The notes beneath the pieces were generated by a model. The model was not told where the DNA came from. It saw only the letters and a program-made list of their open reading frames with translations, and made no database searches. The translations under genes and the position numbers were made by a program. Shown here piece by piece: positions 1 through 7,758 of a stretch of 34,525 nucleotides of DNA (the stretch's first letter is position 1; every line of letters starts with the position of its first letter). The DNA lies in the IMG/VR virus record IMGVR_UViG_3300007539_000006, positions 1 through 34,525 of that record; one strand, 5' to 3'. Origin of the DNA: a virus.

Positions 1-123
1 CGAGCCAGTAATAAACGCAACCGTTTTAGATGGTGCCAAACAGCACCTTGATTCTTTAATTGCTGCGGCAATTAAAAACGGAGATGGCCCAACTGCGAGA
101 GCGTTTAATATGCTCAACAACGA
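1..123. repeat. Terminal direct repeat, left copy
   Basis: These 123 bases are identical to 34403-34525. A reading frame continues without a break across the join (33138 to 886 through the repeat), so the repeat is best read as the overlap left when a circular or terminally redundant genome was assembled. Whether the packaged DNA really has a 123-bp terminal repeat cannot be decided from sequence alone. Its position in the middle of a structural gene argues for an assembly overlap. Confidence 0.95.
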
Positions 124-886
124 TTTGAAAAAAGTCTTAGATGACCAATCAGGCGGGCTGTACAAGCGAGCAAGAGATGCGTACGCAGGCCCAGCCGGTA
201 ACGACGCAGCACTTGAGGCAGGCCGCAAGTTCATGCGGAAAGATCCCGAAGAAATCCAATTCACGATGCGTGATTTTGAAACTGACACTGAGCGTGAAAT
301 GTTTAGGTTAGGTGCCGCGCGAGCAATTAGTGATCGGATTGGTAACAGGGCAACGACTCAAAGGGTGGGTAAAGAATTAGACGCTCCAAACTTCGTCAAG
401 CGAGTAAAAGAGTTGTTCCCAGACCAGCCGAACGCATACGACGAGATACGCAAAGCATTCGATGACGAAGACGATATGTTTGATACGTTCGTTCAACTTA
501 TACAAAACTCTGCAACGATTCGGCGTAGTTCTGCAAAAGAAAGAGCAAACATTGCAGCAGAGATAAGCAGCGACGTTGTGGCAGATGTTGCAACTGGTCA
601 GCCGGGCAATATGCTTATGCGCGCCTTGCGCGGTGTTAGCGACAAGCTGACGAAGACGGCAACCGCAAGACTTATGCGACAAAGCGATGCGGTTAAATCA
701 CAGATCGCAGATATTTTGTTGAATGGCACGCCGATTGAGCGTCAGCGGGTCATTACAATGTTGAATGAAAATCTACCTATGACGGCGCAACCAAGCGCAG
801 CGCCGGGACTGTTAGGCATAGAGTCAGCAGCAGTTCCCGCAGCAGTAGGCATACAAAGCGGCCTGTTAGTAGGCCGTAACAACTAA
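1..886 (+). CDS. C-terminal part of a large ejection/internal virion protein (continues from 33138)
   Basis: This is the 3' end of the gene that starts at 33138. The frame is open from base 2 and stops at TAA 884-886. Across the circular join the whole protein is 716 residues. This part is mostly charged and helical (for example EREMFRLGAARAISDRIG), with a final alanine/glycine-rich hydrophobic stretch. It is the last of three consecutive large genes after the tail genes, where P22-type podoviruses keep their DNA-ejection proteins; that role is inferred. A 6-bp hairpin (CGGCCT, loop, AGGCCG at 859-876) lies just before the stop and 12 bases before the next gene's ATG. Confidence 0.8.
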   Translation, partial: EPVINATVLDGAKQHLDSLIAAAIKNGDGPTARAFNMLNNDLKKVLDDQSGGLYKRARDAYAGPAGNDAALEAGRKFMRKDPEEIQFTMRDFETDTEREMFRLGAARAISDRIGNRATTQRVGKELDAPNFVKRVKELFPDQPNAYDEIRKAFDDEDDMFDTFVQLIQNSATIRRSSAKERANIAAEISSDVVADVATGQPGNMLMRALRGVSDKLTKTATARLMRQSDAVKSQIADILLNGTPIERQRVITMLNENLPMTAQPSAAPGLLGIESAAVPAAVGIQSGLLVGRNN

Positions 887-888
887 CC

Positions 889-1233
889 ATGAGCGCACAA
901 GGTTCACAGCTTGCCCAGGTGAGGCCGAGCGGCACCAGCGCGTCCGCTGTTTTTACAGCGACGATACCCACCGAGGTCACGCGGGTATTTATATCTAACA
1001 CAACCGGGTCTGCCGCAGCGTTCTCGTTGTATCACGACGATGACGGCACGACCTATGACCAAACAACCGCACTTTTCTATGGCGTGAGTGTCGCAGCAAA
1101 CACCACCACCGAATTCCAGTGCAACCCAGGCGCAGGCATCCAGATGCGCGCAGGCGGGGCGTTAGCCGTCCAAACAGACACCGGCAATGCGCTCACATTC
1201 TCAATTTATGGAATTACGGCAGAAGTAGAATAA
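889..1233 (+). CDS. Small beta-rich virion-associated protein
   Basis: This 114-residue protein is rich in Thr, Ser, Ala and Val, with no charged helices, signal peptide or membrane segment. It looks like a small beta-sandwich. Fragments such as VTRVFISNTTGSAAAFSLYH resemble the short structural proteins that sit beside tail fibre genes in marine phages. No function can be assigned. The ATG follows the previous stop by two bases with no Shine-Dalgarno motif; the context is aaccATG, also seen at 1236 and 16714. Its position between an ejection protein and the tail fibre suggests a virion or tail role. Confidence 0.7.
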   Translation: MSAQGSQLAQVRPSGTSASAVFTATIPTEVTRVFISNTTGSAAAFSLYHDDDGTTYDQTTALFYGVSVAANTTTEFQCNPGAGIQMRAGGALAVQTDTGNALTFSIYGITAEVE

Positions 1234-1235
1234 CC

Positions 1236-4200
1236 ATGGCAGAGATTAAAGATTTAAGCACGACAGACGCCAACAACACCGGCACCGCTGCAAATGCAGG
1301 GTTCCCCGAGAATATGGCGTACAGCGATGTAAACAACGCAGCACGCGCCTTAGAAGGCATGATTGCCCGGCACTTTGCAGACTCTAACGGCACGCTAACA
1401 ACCACTGGGTCGAGCAACGCTTACCTGCTTACACCTAATCGAACTGTTGCCGCATACACCGCTGGCGACGCTTATATGATAAAAGCCAGCTTTACGAACA
1501 CTGGCGCGGTTACCATCGATGTTGGCAGTTTAGGTGCTAAGAGCATTGTAAAACCATCAGGCGACGCCCTAGCTGCAGGTGAGATCACAAGCGGCGGCAT
1601 CTACGCAATCATTTATGACGGCACCAACTTCCAGATGGCCGGGGCAGATGATCCCGAAAACCTAACCCTGACCAGCCTCACTGTCACCGGCACGACTGCG
1701 CTCAATGGCAATACAACGATTGGTGACGCCGCAAGCGATACGGTCACGATCACCGCCGACGTTGCCAGCGACCTCATTCCAAGTGCAGACGGAACGCACG
1801 ACCTGGGTGCGGTGGGTTCTGAGTGGCAGGACTTATTTATCGACGGCACCGCCAACATTGACTCGTTGGTGGCTGATACTGCGGACATAGATGCAGGCAC
1901 CATTGATGGCACTGTTATTGGGGGCAGCACTGCCGCGGCCGTGACCGGCACAACCCTTGTGGCGAACACCAGCCTAAACATTGCTTCTGATGGCGCTACT
2001 GTAACGGGCATCAAGGATGAGGACGATATGGCGTCCGACTCAGCGACCAAACTTGCAACGCAGCAGTCAATTAAGGCCTACGTTGATAGCCAGGTCACGG
2101 CCCAGGATCTCGACTTCCAAGCGGATTCTGGTGGCGCGCTTAGTGTCGACCTTGACTCACAAACCTTTACGCTTACTGGTGGCACTGGCATCGATACGTC
2201 TGGCTCTGGGCAAACAGTAACGTTTGACATAGACAGTACCGTTGCAACCCTCGCTGGCTCACAGACGCTAACAAACAAAACCCTGACCAGCCCGGTCTTA
2301 AACACCAGCGTATCTGGCACTGCCGTTCTCGATGAGGACAACATGGCGTCAGACAGTGACACGCAACTTGCAACGCAACAGAGCATCAAGGCTTACGTTG
2401 ATGCGCAAATCACTGCAGAGGATTTAGATTTCCAAGCCGATAGCGGCGGGGCACTAAGCGTCGACCTAGACTCGCAGACATTTACCCTAACTGGCGGCAC
2501 TGGCATCGACACGGTTGGCTCGGGTCAGACTGTCACATTCAACATTGATTCCACTGTAGCCACTTTGACAGGCTCGCAAGCCCTTACCAACAAAACCATT
2601 GATGTTGACAACAATACTCTTTCAAACATCGAAGTCGATAATCTTAAATCTGGCGTGCTCGACACAGACCTGACGAGCGTCGCTGCAACAGATACAACCC
2701 TTGCGTCAGCCAAGGCGATAAAGACTTATGTTGACAGTCAGGTTACAGCGCAGGATTTAGACGTTACCGACGGCAGCACAAGCATCGACATTGATCTCGA
2801 TAGCGAATCTCTGGGCATACTGGGCGGCACAGGCATTGACTCAACTGCGTCGGGTACTAGCGTGACGTTAGACATTGACTCAACAGTAGCAACGCTTACT
2901 GGCTCACAGACGCTCACCAATAAGACGCTGACAAGCCCAGACATCAACACGCCTGACATAGATGGCGGCACCATTGATAACACAGTCATTGGTGGCGCAA
3001 CGGCTGCGGCGGGTAGTTTTACCACTGGTTCGTTTACCGGCAATGTGTCTTTTGCAGACAACGCTAAGGCCATCTTTGGCGCTGGCTCTGACCTACAGAT
3101 TTATCATGATGGCAACCATAGCTACATTGAAGATGCTGGCACTGGCTCAATAAAAATAAAAGTTGGTGATTTTCGCGTAGAAAACGCAAGCGGCAATAAC
3201 CTAATTAAAGGTGTTGGGGATGTTGCGACTTTGCATCACGCTGGTTCAGAAAAACTAGCCACAACCTCCACAGGCATCGACGTTACCGGCAGCGTGACTG
3301 CTGATGGTTTGACCAGTAGCGGCGCAGTAACAATTGACCCAGCAGACGGTGTTGCAGACGATGCCTATGCTTTAACCGTTCGCAACAATGAGGCAACTGA
3401 CGGTAGAAATTACGGGTTGTGGGTTCGCGCTGGTAGCAACTCAAGCGATGAGTCGTTCAGTGTTAGAAACCACGACAACTCAGCGACCTATTTCAAGGTT
3501 CGCGGCGATGGAGCGGTTGGAGTGGGCACTAGCTCACCCCAAGCTAAACTTCACTCCTACACCAGCGGGACAGGTTCAATTCCTACAGGTCAGTTCAACC
3601 AGACCGCTGATGACAACACTGCCTTGACACTGATTAACGCCAACAATTCAGCCACCTATTCAGCGATCAAATTAGAAACTAGAGAAAGTCAAGCCGCTGG
3701 CTGGATGATTGCAAATGAGTTCCAGAGCGCGTTTAACGGCGACTTGGTTTTCAGAGGTCGCGACGGTGGCACATCCTCAGCGGAAGTTTTAAGGCTGAAA
3801 TCAAACAGCAACGCCACATTCAGCGGCTCCGTGGGCATCGGGACTAGCCCCAGCAACAAGTTACACGTCGCTGGGAGCAGTTCGACAAGAAACACTATCG
3901 TTTCCAATGCAACTCTGGATGGCGGCACTACCGTAGCTAATCCATACGAAGGCTTTGGTTTTGGTATTGATTTTATCGGCAGAGATTACGGTAACGCTGT
4001 CAGAAACTATGCGGGGATTTATACCTTAATGGAGTCAAAATCCTCATCGTCGGGCGGCGGCGATGCTGGATTCAAAACAGCGTTAAGTTTCTACACAAAC
4101 AGTGGTGGGGCAAGTAACACTAATCCAACCGAAGCCATGCGCATCGACAGCAGCGGCAATTTGCTTGTGGCGAAAAGTGCTATCGGCAGTAATACAGTCG

Positions 4201-4952
4201 GATTCCAAGTTGCCTCAAATGGAAAAATAGCAGCAACAGTATCAGGCGACGAAACAGCCAGATTTAACCGCACAAGTTCTGACGGTGACATTGTTGAATT
4301 TCGCAAAGACGATTCAACCGTAGGGTCGATTGGTGCTGCTAGCGGCAGTATGTACATTGAAGGAAGTGCTGCCGCTGGCAAAGTAGGTCTAACCTTTTAT
4401 GGCTCTTCAATTGAGCCTAGAGACTCAGGCGCGGCGACTGATAACGCTGTAGATTTGGGCGCTATAGGAACCCGCTTCAAAGACCTGCACCTATCAGGCG
4501 GCATATACTTCGACGGAGGGTCGAATGAGCTAGATGACTATGAAACAGGGACATTCACTGTAGCTGTAAGTTGTGGAAGCGGTAGCATCACTCTTGAAAG
4601 CAGCACCAACCTTGCGACCTACACAAAAATAGGCAACTTGGTCGTTGTGTCGGGGAGAGTAAATGTTGATTCTGTTAGCAGCCCATCTGGAGAATTTCGT
4701 CTTACAGGAATGCCCTTTACGCTTCACGACCTTAGCGAAACTGCTGAATTAGCTCCTGCTACCGTAAATTTATATAACACAGCTAGTGACATCGTGGGGG
4801 CTATTAACGCTGAAGCCTCTATTGATGGCGGCGCGTGCACCATACTTGTCAGAGAAAATGGAGGCACAACAGCCGCTGTTGCCAACATTGCTAACAAATT
4901 CGATTCAGATTCGACAATAGGCTTCAATCTTGCCTATCGCACAGCACAATAA
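1236..4952 (+). CDS. Tail fibre / receptor-binding protein
   Basis: This 1238-residue protein is the likely host-recognition fibre. The N-terminus (MAEIKDLSTTDANNTGTA) and residues 60-150 look like the phage-attachment part seen in marine phage fibres. Three imperfect repeats of about 105-111 residues start near residues 278, 383 and 494; each carries SIKAYVD, LTGGTGID and a TGSQ.LTNKT motif. Later come the recurring marine-phage phrase DLQIYHDGNHSYIEDAGTG and chaperone-independent beta domains. The C-terminus (ELDDYETGTFT, YTKIGNLVVVSG) resembles terminal beta-sandwich domains. The frame is open from 1119, but ATG 1236 is chosen because it starts two bases after the previous stop and avoids a 39-residue Arg-rich tail overlapping that gene. 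Confidence 0.85.
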   Translation: MAEIKDLSTTDANNTGTAANAGFPENMAYSDVNNAARALEGMIARHFADSNGTLTTTGSSNAYLLTPNRTVAAYTAGDAYMIKASFTNTGAVTIDVGSLGAKSIVKPSGDALAAGEITSGGIYAIIYDGTNFQMAGADDPENLTLTSLTVTGTTALNGNTTIGDAASDTVTITADVASDLIPSADGTHDLGAVGSEWQDLFIDGTANIDSLVADTADIDAGTIDGTVIGGSTAAAVTGTTLVANTSLNIASDGATVTGIKDEDDMASDSATKLATQQSIKAYVDSQVTAQDLDFQADSGGALSVDLDSQTFTLTGGTGIDTSGSGQTVTFDIDSTVATLAGSQTLTNKTLTSPVLNTSVSGTAVLDEDNMASDSDTQLATQQSIKAYVDAQITAEDLDFQADSGGALSVDLDSQTFTLTGGTGIDTVGSGQTVTFNIDSTVATLTGSQALTNKTIDVDNNTLSNIEVDNLKSGVLDTDLTSVAATDTTLASAKAIKTYVDSQVTAQDLDVTDGSTSIDIDLDSESLGILGGTGIDSTASGTSVTLDIDSTVATLTGSQTLTNKTLTSPDINTPDIDGGTIDNTVIGGATAAAGSFTTGSFTGNVSFADNAKAIFGAGSDLQIYHDGNHSYIEDAGTGSIKIKVGDFRVENASGNNLIKGVGDVATLHHAGSEKLATTSTGIDVTGSVTADGLTSSGAVTIDPADGVADDAYALTVRNNEATDGRNYGLWVRAGSNSSDESFSVRNHDNSATYFKVRGDGAVGVGTSSPQAKLHSYTSGTGSIPTGQFNQTADDNTALTLINANNSATYSAIKLETRESQAAGWMIANEFQSAFNGDLVFRGRDGGTSSAEVLRLKSNSNATFSGSVGIGTSPSNKLHVAGSSSTRNTIVSNATLDGGTTVANPYEGFGFGIDFIGRDYGNAVRNYAGIYTLMESKSSSSGGGDAGFKTALSFYTNSGGASNTNPTEAMRIDSSGNLLVAKSAIGSNTVGFQVASNGKIAATVSGDETARFNRTSSDGDIVEFRKDDSTVGSIGAASGSMYIEGSAAAGKVGLTFYGSSIEPRDSGAATDNAVDLGAIGTRFKDLHLSGGIYFDGGSNELDDYETGTFTVAVSCGSGSITLESSTNLATYTKIGNLVVVSGRVNVDSVSSPSGEFRLTGMPFTLHDLSETAELAPATVNLYNTASDIVGAINAEASIDGGACTILVRENGGTTAAVANIANKFDSDSTIGFNLAYRTAQ
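2067..2940 (+). repeat. Three tandem coding repeats inside the tail fibre gene
   Basis: Copies begin at about 2067, 2382 and 2715 (315 and 333 bp apart). Copies 1 and 2 are close to identical in protein (QADSGGALSVDLDSQTFTLT in both). Copy 3 has diverged in its first half but keeps the IDSTVATLTGSQ.LTNKT end. The nucleotide sequences differ mostly at third positions, so selection has preserved the protein repeat while the DNA drifted. Confidence 0.85.
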
Positions 4953-4956
4953 TTTA

Positions 4957-4975
4957 TGCCTAGTGGAGCTAGGCA
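4957..4975 (+). other. Perfect 7-bp hairpin between tail fibre and next gene
   Basis: TGCCTAG (4957-4963) pairs with CTAGGCA (4969-4975) around a TGGAG loop, five bases after the fibre stop codon. No T-tract follows, so it is not a classical terminator. It may protect or process the 3' end of the fibre mRNA, or act as a weak attenuator before the small genes downstream. Confidence 0.6.
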
Positions 4976-4995
4976 CGGACTAACGGAGAAAAATA

Positions 4996-5253
4996 ATGGC
5001 ATTAGAAAAATTAATTAAAGAAGACAAAATTGAAGTGGTAGACGCAGGTGATTGGAAGATGGTGCAGGTGCGCACAGCAACCATCATCACCGAAGACGGT
5101 ACGGAACTGAACCGCTCCTTCCACCGTCACGTTGTCAGCCCAGCGGATGATTGGTCAGGCGCAAGCGCAGAGGTGAAGGCCATCTGTGACGCAGTACACA
5201 CCGACGCAGCAATCGCTGCACATAAAGCAGCACAGCAGGAGGAAACACCTTAA
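4996..5253 (+). CDS. Small conserved phage protein, function unknown
   Basis: This 85-residue acidic protein is preceded by a GGAGAAA Shine-Dalgarno motif. It has a beta-like core (WKMVQVRTATIITEDGTEL, then FHRHVVSPADDW) and a C-terminal alanine-rich helix. No catalytic motif, cysteine pair or membrane segment stands out. It is the first of three tightly coupled genes after the tail fibre; its TAA overlaps the next ATG by one base (TAATG). Comparable short proteins often follow fibre genes in marine phages, but the job is unknown. Confidence 0.75.
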   Translation: MALEKLIKEDKIEVVDAGDWKMVQVRTATIITEDGTELNRSFHRHVVSPADDWSGASAEVKAICDAVHTDAAIAAHKAAQQEETP

Positions 5254-5591
5254 TGCAATGGCAAGTATCAAGCATGGAAAGAACCCTAAACGACTCAGAT
5301 AGTGGCTTAGAGGGGGTGGTCAACATACTGCACTGGCAGGTAGTAGACAGTCAGACAGTAGGCGAAGGCGATGACGCTGTAGTCCACTCAGGCCGCTGCT
5401 ACGGCACTGTGGGGCTAGAAGCGCCAGATGCTGACAGCTTTACAGCTTACGCAGACATTAGCGAAGCAGATGCTATTGCATGGGCTAAAGCAGCCATTGG
5501 TGAAGAACAGGTGACTGCATACGAAGCATCAGTGGCTAGTCAGATTGAACTTAGCAAGAACCCAGTAAGCGCAGCAGGAGTACCTTGGTAG
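5253..5591 (+). CDS. Conserved small phage protein (DUF7936-like pattern)
   Basis: This 112-residue protein has the pattern of a recurring phage family: an N-terminal beta segment ending in ILHWQVV, then CYGTVGLE, an aromatic FTAYADISEADAIAWAKAAI block, and the ending KNPVSAAGVPW. I recall this ending from many phage proteins placed after tail fibres and associate it with DUF7936; the family number is from memory. The function is unknown, possibly a fibre assembly or capping factor. It is translationally coupled to both neighbours (TAATG at the start, TAGTG or a nearby TTG at the end). Confidence 0.75.
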   Translation: MQWQVSSMERTLNDSDSGLEGVVNILHWQVVDSQTVGEGDDAVVHSGRCYGTVGLEAPDADSFTAYADISEADAIAWAKAAIGEEQVTAYEASVASQIELSKNPVSAAGVPW

Positions 5592-5821
5592 TGGAACAAG
5601 TAGCAAACGAAAGCCCGGTAATCACAATTAACGAAACCGAGCACAAGCTGCACGATTTGCCCTTAGAAAGTCAGCAGCACGTTGCGCGAGTGGCGCAGCT
5701 TCGCCAAGAAATCGCTAACCTGCAGATGCAGATAAATGAGCGTCAGTTGGTACTGCAAGGCTACACCAACGCAATCGTCGAGGCCGTTACCCCAGCAGAA
5801 GACGAGGCAGAAGCGTCTTGA
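5585..5821 (+). CDS. Short coiled-coil phage protein (DUF6447-like)
   Basis: The protein is about 76-78 residues. A short beta stretch (SPVITINETEHKLHDLP) is followed by one long helix with heptads (VARVAQLRQEIANLQMQINE). This layout matches a small phage family I know as DUF6447-like. Start choice is uncertain: TTG 5585 lies 4 bases after AGGAG, while GTG 5591 lies 10 bases after it and overlaps the previous stop (TAGTG). The ending is acidic. The function is unknown; it probably oligomerises through the coiled coil. Confidence 0.7.
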   Translation: MVVEQVANESPVITINETEHKLHDLPLESQQHVARVAQLRQEIANLQMQINERQLVLQGYTNAIVEAVTPAEDEAEAS

Positions 5822-5824
5822 CGC

Positions 5825-6067
5825 ATGTGCTACCTCAAAATGGCCGAGGTATGGGGTTTGGATAAGGCCGACGAGGTTGCTCACCGCCAGGCAACCCATG
5901 AGGAAATTTGTGAACTGAGGTATCAGCGCATCGAGGAAAAGCTGCAACAAGGTTCAGACCGTTTTGATCGCCTAGAGAAAATGCTTTTGCAAACGAATGC
6001 AAAACTCTGGGGGATCATTGTTTTAATCATCGCAAGCATTTTGGTTCCTCAGTTTCTTAGTTACTAG
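5825..6067 (+). CDS. Coiled-coil plus C-terminal membrane anchor (XhlA/holin-accessory-like)
   Basis: The protein has 80 residues. The first 60 are charged and helical (RIEEKLQQGSDRFDRLEKML). The last 18 form a single hydrophobic segment (LWGIIVLIIASILVPQFL) ending in SY. An amphipathic coiled coil with a tail anchor resembles XhlA-type phage proteins that assist lysis. An alternative start is ATG 5840 (MAEVWGL). A strong terminator follows 24 bases after the stop, so this gene ends its transcription unit. Role in lysis is inferred from topology and from the lysis genes nearby. Confidence 0.65.
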   Translation: MCYLKMAEVWGLDKADEVAHRQATHEEICELRYQRIEEKLQQGSDRFDRLEKMLLQTNAKLWGIIVLIIASILVPQFLSY

Positions 6068-6090
6068 CTAGGTTCTGTGAACAAAAACAT

Positions 6091-6114
6091 AAACCGCCTC
6101 CGGGCGGTTTTTTT
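6091..6114 (+). terminator. Rho-independent terminator
   Basis: AAACCGCC (6091-6098) pairs perfectly with GGCGGTTT (6103-6110) around a TCCG tetraloop, and the T run continues to 6114. It lies between the tail-associated small genes and the lysis cluster, so it probably lowers or separates lysis gene expression from the structural operon. Confidence 0.9.
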
Positions 6115-6144
6115 ATGCCTGCAATTTATTTAAGGAGTAAAGGA

Positions 6145-6453
6145 ATGAGTGAATCAAGCAGTATTAATTTGCCCACATGGTCATTGCCGCTGTTATTCGC
6201 GTTGGGCAGCGGACTCACGGTGTACGGAGCCAGCGAAGCAAGAGCAGAAGCTACTGCGCAGGAAGTCGAAAAGATTGAGGCTGCGGTAAAAAAGCAAGCA
6301 GAGAAGATAGTAGCAAACGGAGAACTGAGCAAAGTCAATCAGGCTCAAATAGTCTCAGTGGTCGACGCGCTGAAAACGAACTCAGACGCTCTAGCGAAAA
6401 CGGACGCGAGCTTGAATCTCTTAATTCAAACGATGCTCAAAAACCAGCAGTAG
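6145..6453 (+). CDS. Small membrane protein with coiled-coil domain, lysis region
   Basis: The protein has 102 residues, from ATG 6145, which is preceded by TAAGGAGTAAAGG; this is the best Shine-Dalgarno site in the area and excludes the in-frame ATG 6115, which lies against the terminator. Residues 9-26 (TWSLPLLFALGSGLTVYG) form one membrane segment. The rest is helical and Ala/Glu/Lys-rich. An N-terminal anchor plus periplasmic coiled coil fits an inner-membrane spanin or holin-like protein. No lipobox partner is obvious, so the assignment stays open. Confidence 0.65.
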   Translation: MSESSSINLPTWSLPLLFALGSGLTVYGASEARAEATAQEVEKIEAAVKKQAEKIVANGELSKVNQAQIVSVVDALKTNSDALAKTDASLNLLIQTMLKNQQ

Positions 6454-6506
6454 ACCCATTCCCCTGGCTTGACCCTTCTCTCGACTGCGACCTGCGCAGA
6501 TGGGAG

Positions 6507-6728
6507 ATGCTTCGCACCCTCTACGGCCAATCACGCCGAGATCATGCAATCAAATGGCTAACCGACGCACAGCAGAAGTGCGGGTATGGCCAGATGATCT
6601 ATGTGCAGAACACGATGCACCGATACTTGGCAGGGGCCGTAAATCGACGGATTGAGTTACTAAGCTGGACCCTACAAGCGAGGTCGGCAGTCGTGCGACA
6701 GGCTGTGAAGCAAAAACGGAGGCTGTAA
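6507..6728 (+). CDS. Small basic protein, unknown
   Basis: This 73-residue, Arg/Gln-rich, helical protein has a central CGYGQMIYVQNTMHRYLAGA stretch and a basic end (VKQKRRL). I do not recognise it. The reading frame is open well upstream of ATG 6507, through the end of the previous gene, and reads DPFPWLDPSLDCDLRRWEML just before it, but no ATG, GTG or TTG occurs there. Either the start is internal or expression uses an unusual start or frameshift. The next gene starts immediately after its stop (TAAATG). Confidence 0.55.
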   Translation: MLRTLYGQSRRDHAIKWLTDAQQKCGYGQMIYVQNTMHRYLAGAVNRRIELLSWTLQARSAVVRQAVKQKRRL

Positions 6729-6950
6729 ATGGAAGCAACGATGTTTCCAAACAGCGTCAATGCACCATCGCCCATCGTTATTAAAGACAAGCTGCACCGC
6801 ATCGAGCGCCTAGACCAAATTTCGCGGCAATTAAATGAGACTGTGCAGGCCACGACTAGATACAGCGAAATGCTCTATCACTACAAGAACGGCCAGGTGA
6901 TGTCGTCCATCGTAAAAATTCGTTATCAGATGTTGGATGTCACCGCATGA
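6729..6950 (+). CDS. Small hypothetical protein, lysis region
   Basis: This 73-residue soluble helical protein has no signal peptide or cysteine. The middle (DKLHRIERLDQISRQLNETV) has coiled-coil character. The ATG directly abuts the previous stop, and its own stop overlaps the next start as ATGA. It is kept as real because of this tight packing and the absence of any better frame. The function is unknown. Confidence 0.6.
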   Translation: MEATMFPNSVNAPSPIVIKDKLHRIERLDQISRQLNETVQATTRYSEMLYHYKNGQVMSSIVKIRYQMLDVTA

Positions 6951-7189
6951 CGCTGATGATCTTTGTCTTGATTATTTTGGAGGGAGGGCGGCCAACTGGG
7001 GAGGAGTTCTACTTCCGTGAGTTGACTAGCTGCCTTGAGTTTTCGGACGCATTGAACTCGCAGTCAATCGACTTCCCGTTAGCTGGACGCAACCGTTTCT
7101 TTGAGTCTTATTGCCGAGTGCGAGAAATCCCTACAGCCGACGCAGGCACCAAAATCCAATTCAGAGATCCGACAAGAACGGAAGAATGA
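6947..7189 (+). CDS. Small protein with N-terminal hydrophobic segment
   Basis: The protein has 80 residues. It begins MTLMIFVLIILEGG, a short hydrophobic stretch that could be a signal or membrane anchor, followed by a soluble domain with two cysteines (SCLEF, SYCRV) that could form a disulphide in the periplasm. The ATGA overlap on both sides places it firmly in the lysis-region operon. I do not recognise the family. A spanin-like or anti-host envelope role is possible but unproven. Confidence 0.55.
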   Translation: MTLMIFVLIILEGGRPTGEEFYFRELTSCLEFSDALNSQSIDFPLAGRNRFFESYCRVREIPTADAGTKIQFRDPTRTEE

Positions 7190-7347
7190 ACGACCATGAG
7201 AGAAAGTTTTTTGCAGCCTATAGCCGCCTTGCGCGGGAAATCCATACAGAATATCGCCATGGAAACGCTCGTCTGGTTGTCGCATTGGCTTTATCGGTTG
7301 TCGTACACGCTGTTTTGCTGGGCGCTGCACTTTCGGCAACGAGTTGA
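7186..7347 (+). CDS. Single-span small membrane protein
   Basis: The protein has 53 residues, from ATG 7186, whose ATGA overlaps the preceding stop. The first 28 residues are charged (MNDHERKFFAAYSRLAREIH). The next 20 are strongly hydrophobic (LVVALALSVVVHAVLLGAAL), giving an N-in single-span protein. The position just before the holin suggests an antiholin or second holin, which is inference. A competing 62-residue frame (7196-7384) overlaps it; the frame chosen here has cleaner topology and start coupling. Confidence 0.55.
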   Translation: MNDHERKFFAAYSRLAREIHTEYRHGNARLVVALALSVVVHAVLLGAALSATS

Positions 7348-7380
7348 GTCAATGCAAGTTCGCCAATCGGTGAGGTACAG

Positions 7381-7758
7381 ATGAGTATTTTGGGATCGCT
7401 GCTAGGCCCGGCAACGCAGCTACTTGACAAAGTTATCCCTGACGCAGACGAGAAGAATCGCATTGCCTTTGAGTTGTCCACAATGGCTGACCGCCATATG
7501 CAGGAGCAGCTACAGGGGCAACTAGAGATAAATAAGGCCGAGGCTAAGGGTAACTGGTTCCAATCTAGTTGGAGGCCACTGGCGGGCTATACATGCGTTC
7601 TAGGGCTAATGGTTAACTTTCTTATTGCACCCATTGCTGCTGGGTTTGGAGTGGCAATTCCGCAAGCTGATGCAGGCGTAATGATGCCACTGCTACTCGG
7701 CCTTTTGGGGTTGTCTGGCGGTAGGAGTTTTGAGCGTGTGAAGGGCGTGAGCAAGTGA
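7381..7758 (+). CDS. Holin, three-transmembrane family
   Basis: The protein has 125 residues. The N-terminal amphipathic part (LGPATQLLDKVIPDADEKNR) and the WFQSSWRPLAGYTCVLGLM signature match the 3-TM holins found in many phages and gene transfer agents (Holin_3TMs). Hydrophobic segments lie at about residues 66-86 and 92-112, followed by the typical ending GRSFERVKGVSK. It would form inner-membrane lesions that release or activate the endolysin. Its stop overlaps the endolysin GTG start (GTGA), as in a classic holin-endolysin pair. Confidence 0.88.
   Translation: MSILGSLLGPATQLLDKVIPDADEKNRIAFELSTMADRHMQEQLQGQLEINKAEAKGNWFQSSWRPLAGYTCVLGLMVNFLIAPIAAGFGVAIPQADAGVMMPLLLGLLGLSGGRSFERVKGVSK

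Noticed and set aside
1119-1235. 39-codon extension at the start of the tail fibre frame
   Set aside because: It overlaps the preceding gene, reads Arg/His-rich and unlike a fibre N-terminus, whereas ATG 1236 directly follows the previous stop.
7111-7185. Upstream extension of the 7186 gene (start at 7111)
   Set aside because: It would overlap the previous gene by 79 bases with a very basic, low-quality sequence; ATGA coupling at 7186 is the normal pattern here.
7196-7384. 62-codon frame overlapping the single-span protein before the holin
   Set aside because: Its stop overlaps the holin ATG, but the product has no clear topology; the 7186 frame has better coupling at its start and a clean membrane span. 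Dual coding cannot be excluded.
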